Shown here: positions 7,489-7,559 of the stretch, piece by piece
Numbering within the stretch: position 1 is the stretch's first letter
Layout: each line of letters opens with the position of its first letter
Assembly (NCBI GenBank): GCA_016765235.1
Contig: JAESQH010000162.1
Location: 1 to 7,559 of the forward strand
Direction: 5' to 3'
From: Paracoccaceae bacterium
GTDB lineage: Bacteria > Pseudomonadota > Alphaproteobacteria > Rhodobacterales > Rhodobacteraceae
Length of the DNA: 7,559 nt
The notes under the pieces: model-generated
The model's database searches: none
What the model saw: only the letters and a program-made list of their open reading frames with translations
Told to the model about the DNA's origin: nothing
Made by a program: the position numbers and the translations under genes

Positions 7489-7558
7489 GCCTTAGTGCGG
7501 CTAATTGGGCAAGGTAAATTTCAAACCATTCCCCCTCTTTATCCGAACGGTGGGCTGG
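7481..7558 (-). CDS. C-terminal end of an unidentified upstream gene (partial)
   Basis: On the minus strand one frame stays open from the window edge for 25 codons and ends at TAG (7483-7481), 25 bases before the uraH ATG. The peptide ends in EIYLAQLAALRLD. The same orientation and short gap fit another operon member. I cannot identify it. The tail weakly resembles the helical C-terminus of OHCU decarboxylase (UraD, or a PuuE-UraD fusion), whose last helix often ends in an IAALRL-like run. That would be the enzyme acting straight after UraH. A regulator C-terminus is also possible. Twenty-five codons could be open by chance, so both coding status and identity are tentative. Confidence 0.5.
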   Translation of the reverse strand, partial: PAHRSDKEGEWFEIYLAQLAALRLD

Positions 7559-7559
7559 G

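Noticed and set aside
7481..7559. Promoter for the uraH-xdh operon at the right edge
   Set aside because: I could not find convincing -35/-10 hexamers with correct spacing. The stretch is probably coding, and the real promoter likely lies further upstream.

Overview
The window is a single, tightly packed minus-strand operon for purine uptake and oxidation. The organism is most likely an alphaproteobacterium, and the proteins look Rhodobacterales/roseobacter-like. That placement rests on moderately GC-rich coding sequence, separate XdhA and XdhB subunits with a dedicated XdhC (the Rhodobacter capsulatus arrangement), and strong GGAGG ribosome sites. It is an inference from family resemblance, not from a marker gene.

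In transcription order (high to low coordinates): the last 25 codons of an unidentified upstream gene (7558-7481); uraH, 5-hydroxyisourate hydrolase (7455-7108); xdhA, the Fe-S/FAD subunit of xanthine dehydrogenase (7108-5699); xdhB, the molybdopterin subunit (5702-3423); xdhC, the cofactor-maturation protein (3429-2467); the double ATPase subunit of a BMP/Nup-type (nucleoside or 'simple sugar') ABC importer (2470-956); and the first permease of that importer (963 to beyond position 1, C-terminus missing). All five junctions from uraH onward overlap by 1 to 8 bases (TAATG, ATGA, 7 bp, ATGA, 8 bp), so the genes are almost certainly co-transcribed and probably translationally coupled. The only non-coding stretch is about 25 bases before uraH, and no promoter or terminator is evident.

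The genes fit one flow. An ABC importer brings in a nucleoside, purine base or related compound. XdhAB, with its molybdenum cofactor prepared by XdhC, oxidises hypoxanthine to xanthine to urate. After urate oxidation by an enzyme not in the window, UraH hydrolyses 5-hydroxyisourate to OHCU. Urate oxidase (PuuD, HpxO or uricase type), OHCU decarboxylase, allantoinase, the second permease and the BMP-type binding protein are expected just outside.

Nothing here looks like a new kind of system. The points most worth checking are the importer's co-operon link to xdh (what it carries), the degenerate second ATPase site, the unidentified upstream gene, and an excess of GTTAAC/TTAA motifs including a TTAA-N7-TTAA-N6-TTAA cluster inside xdhC.
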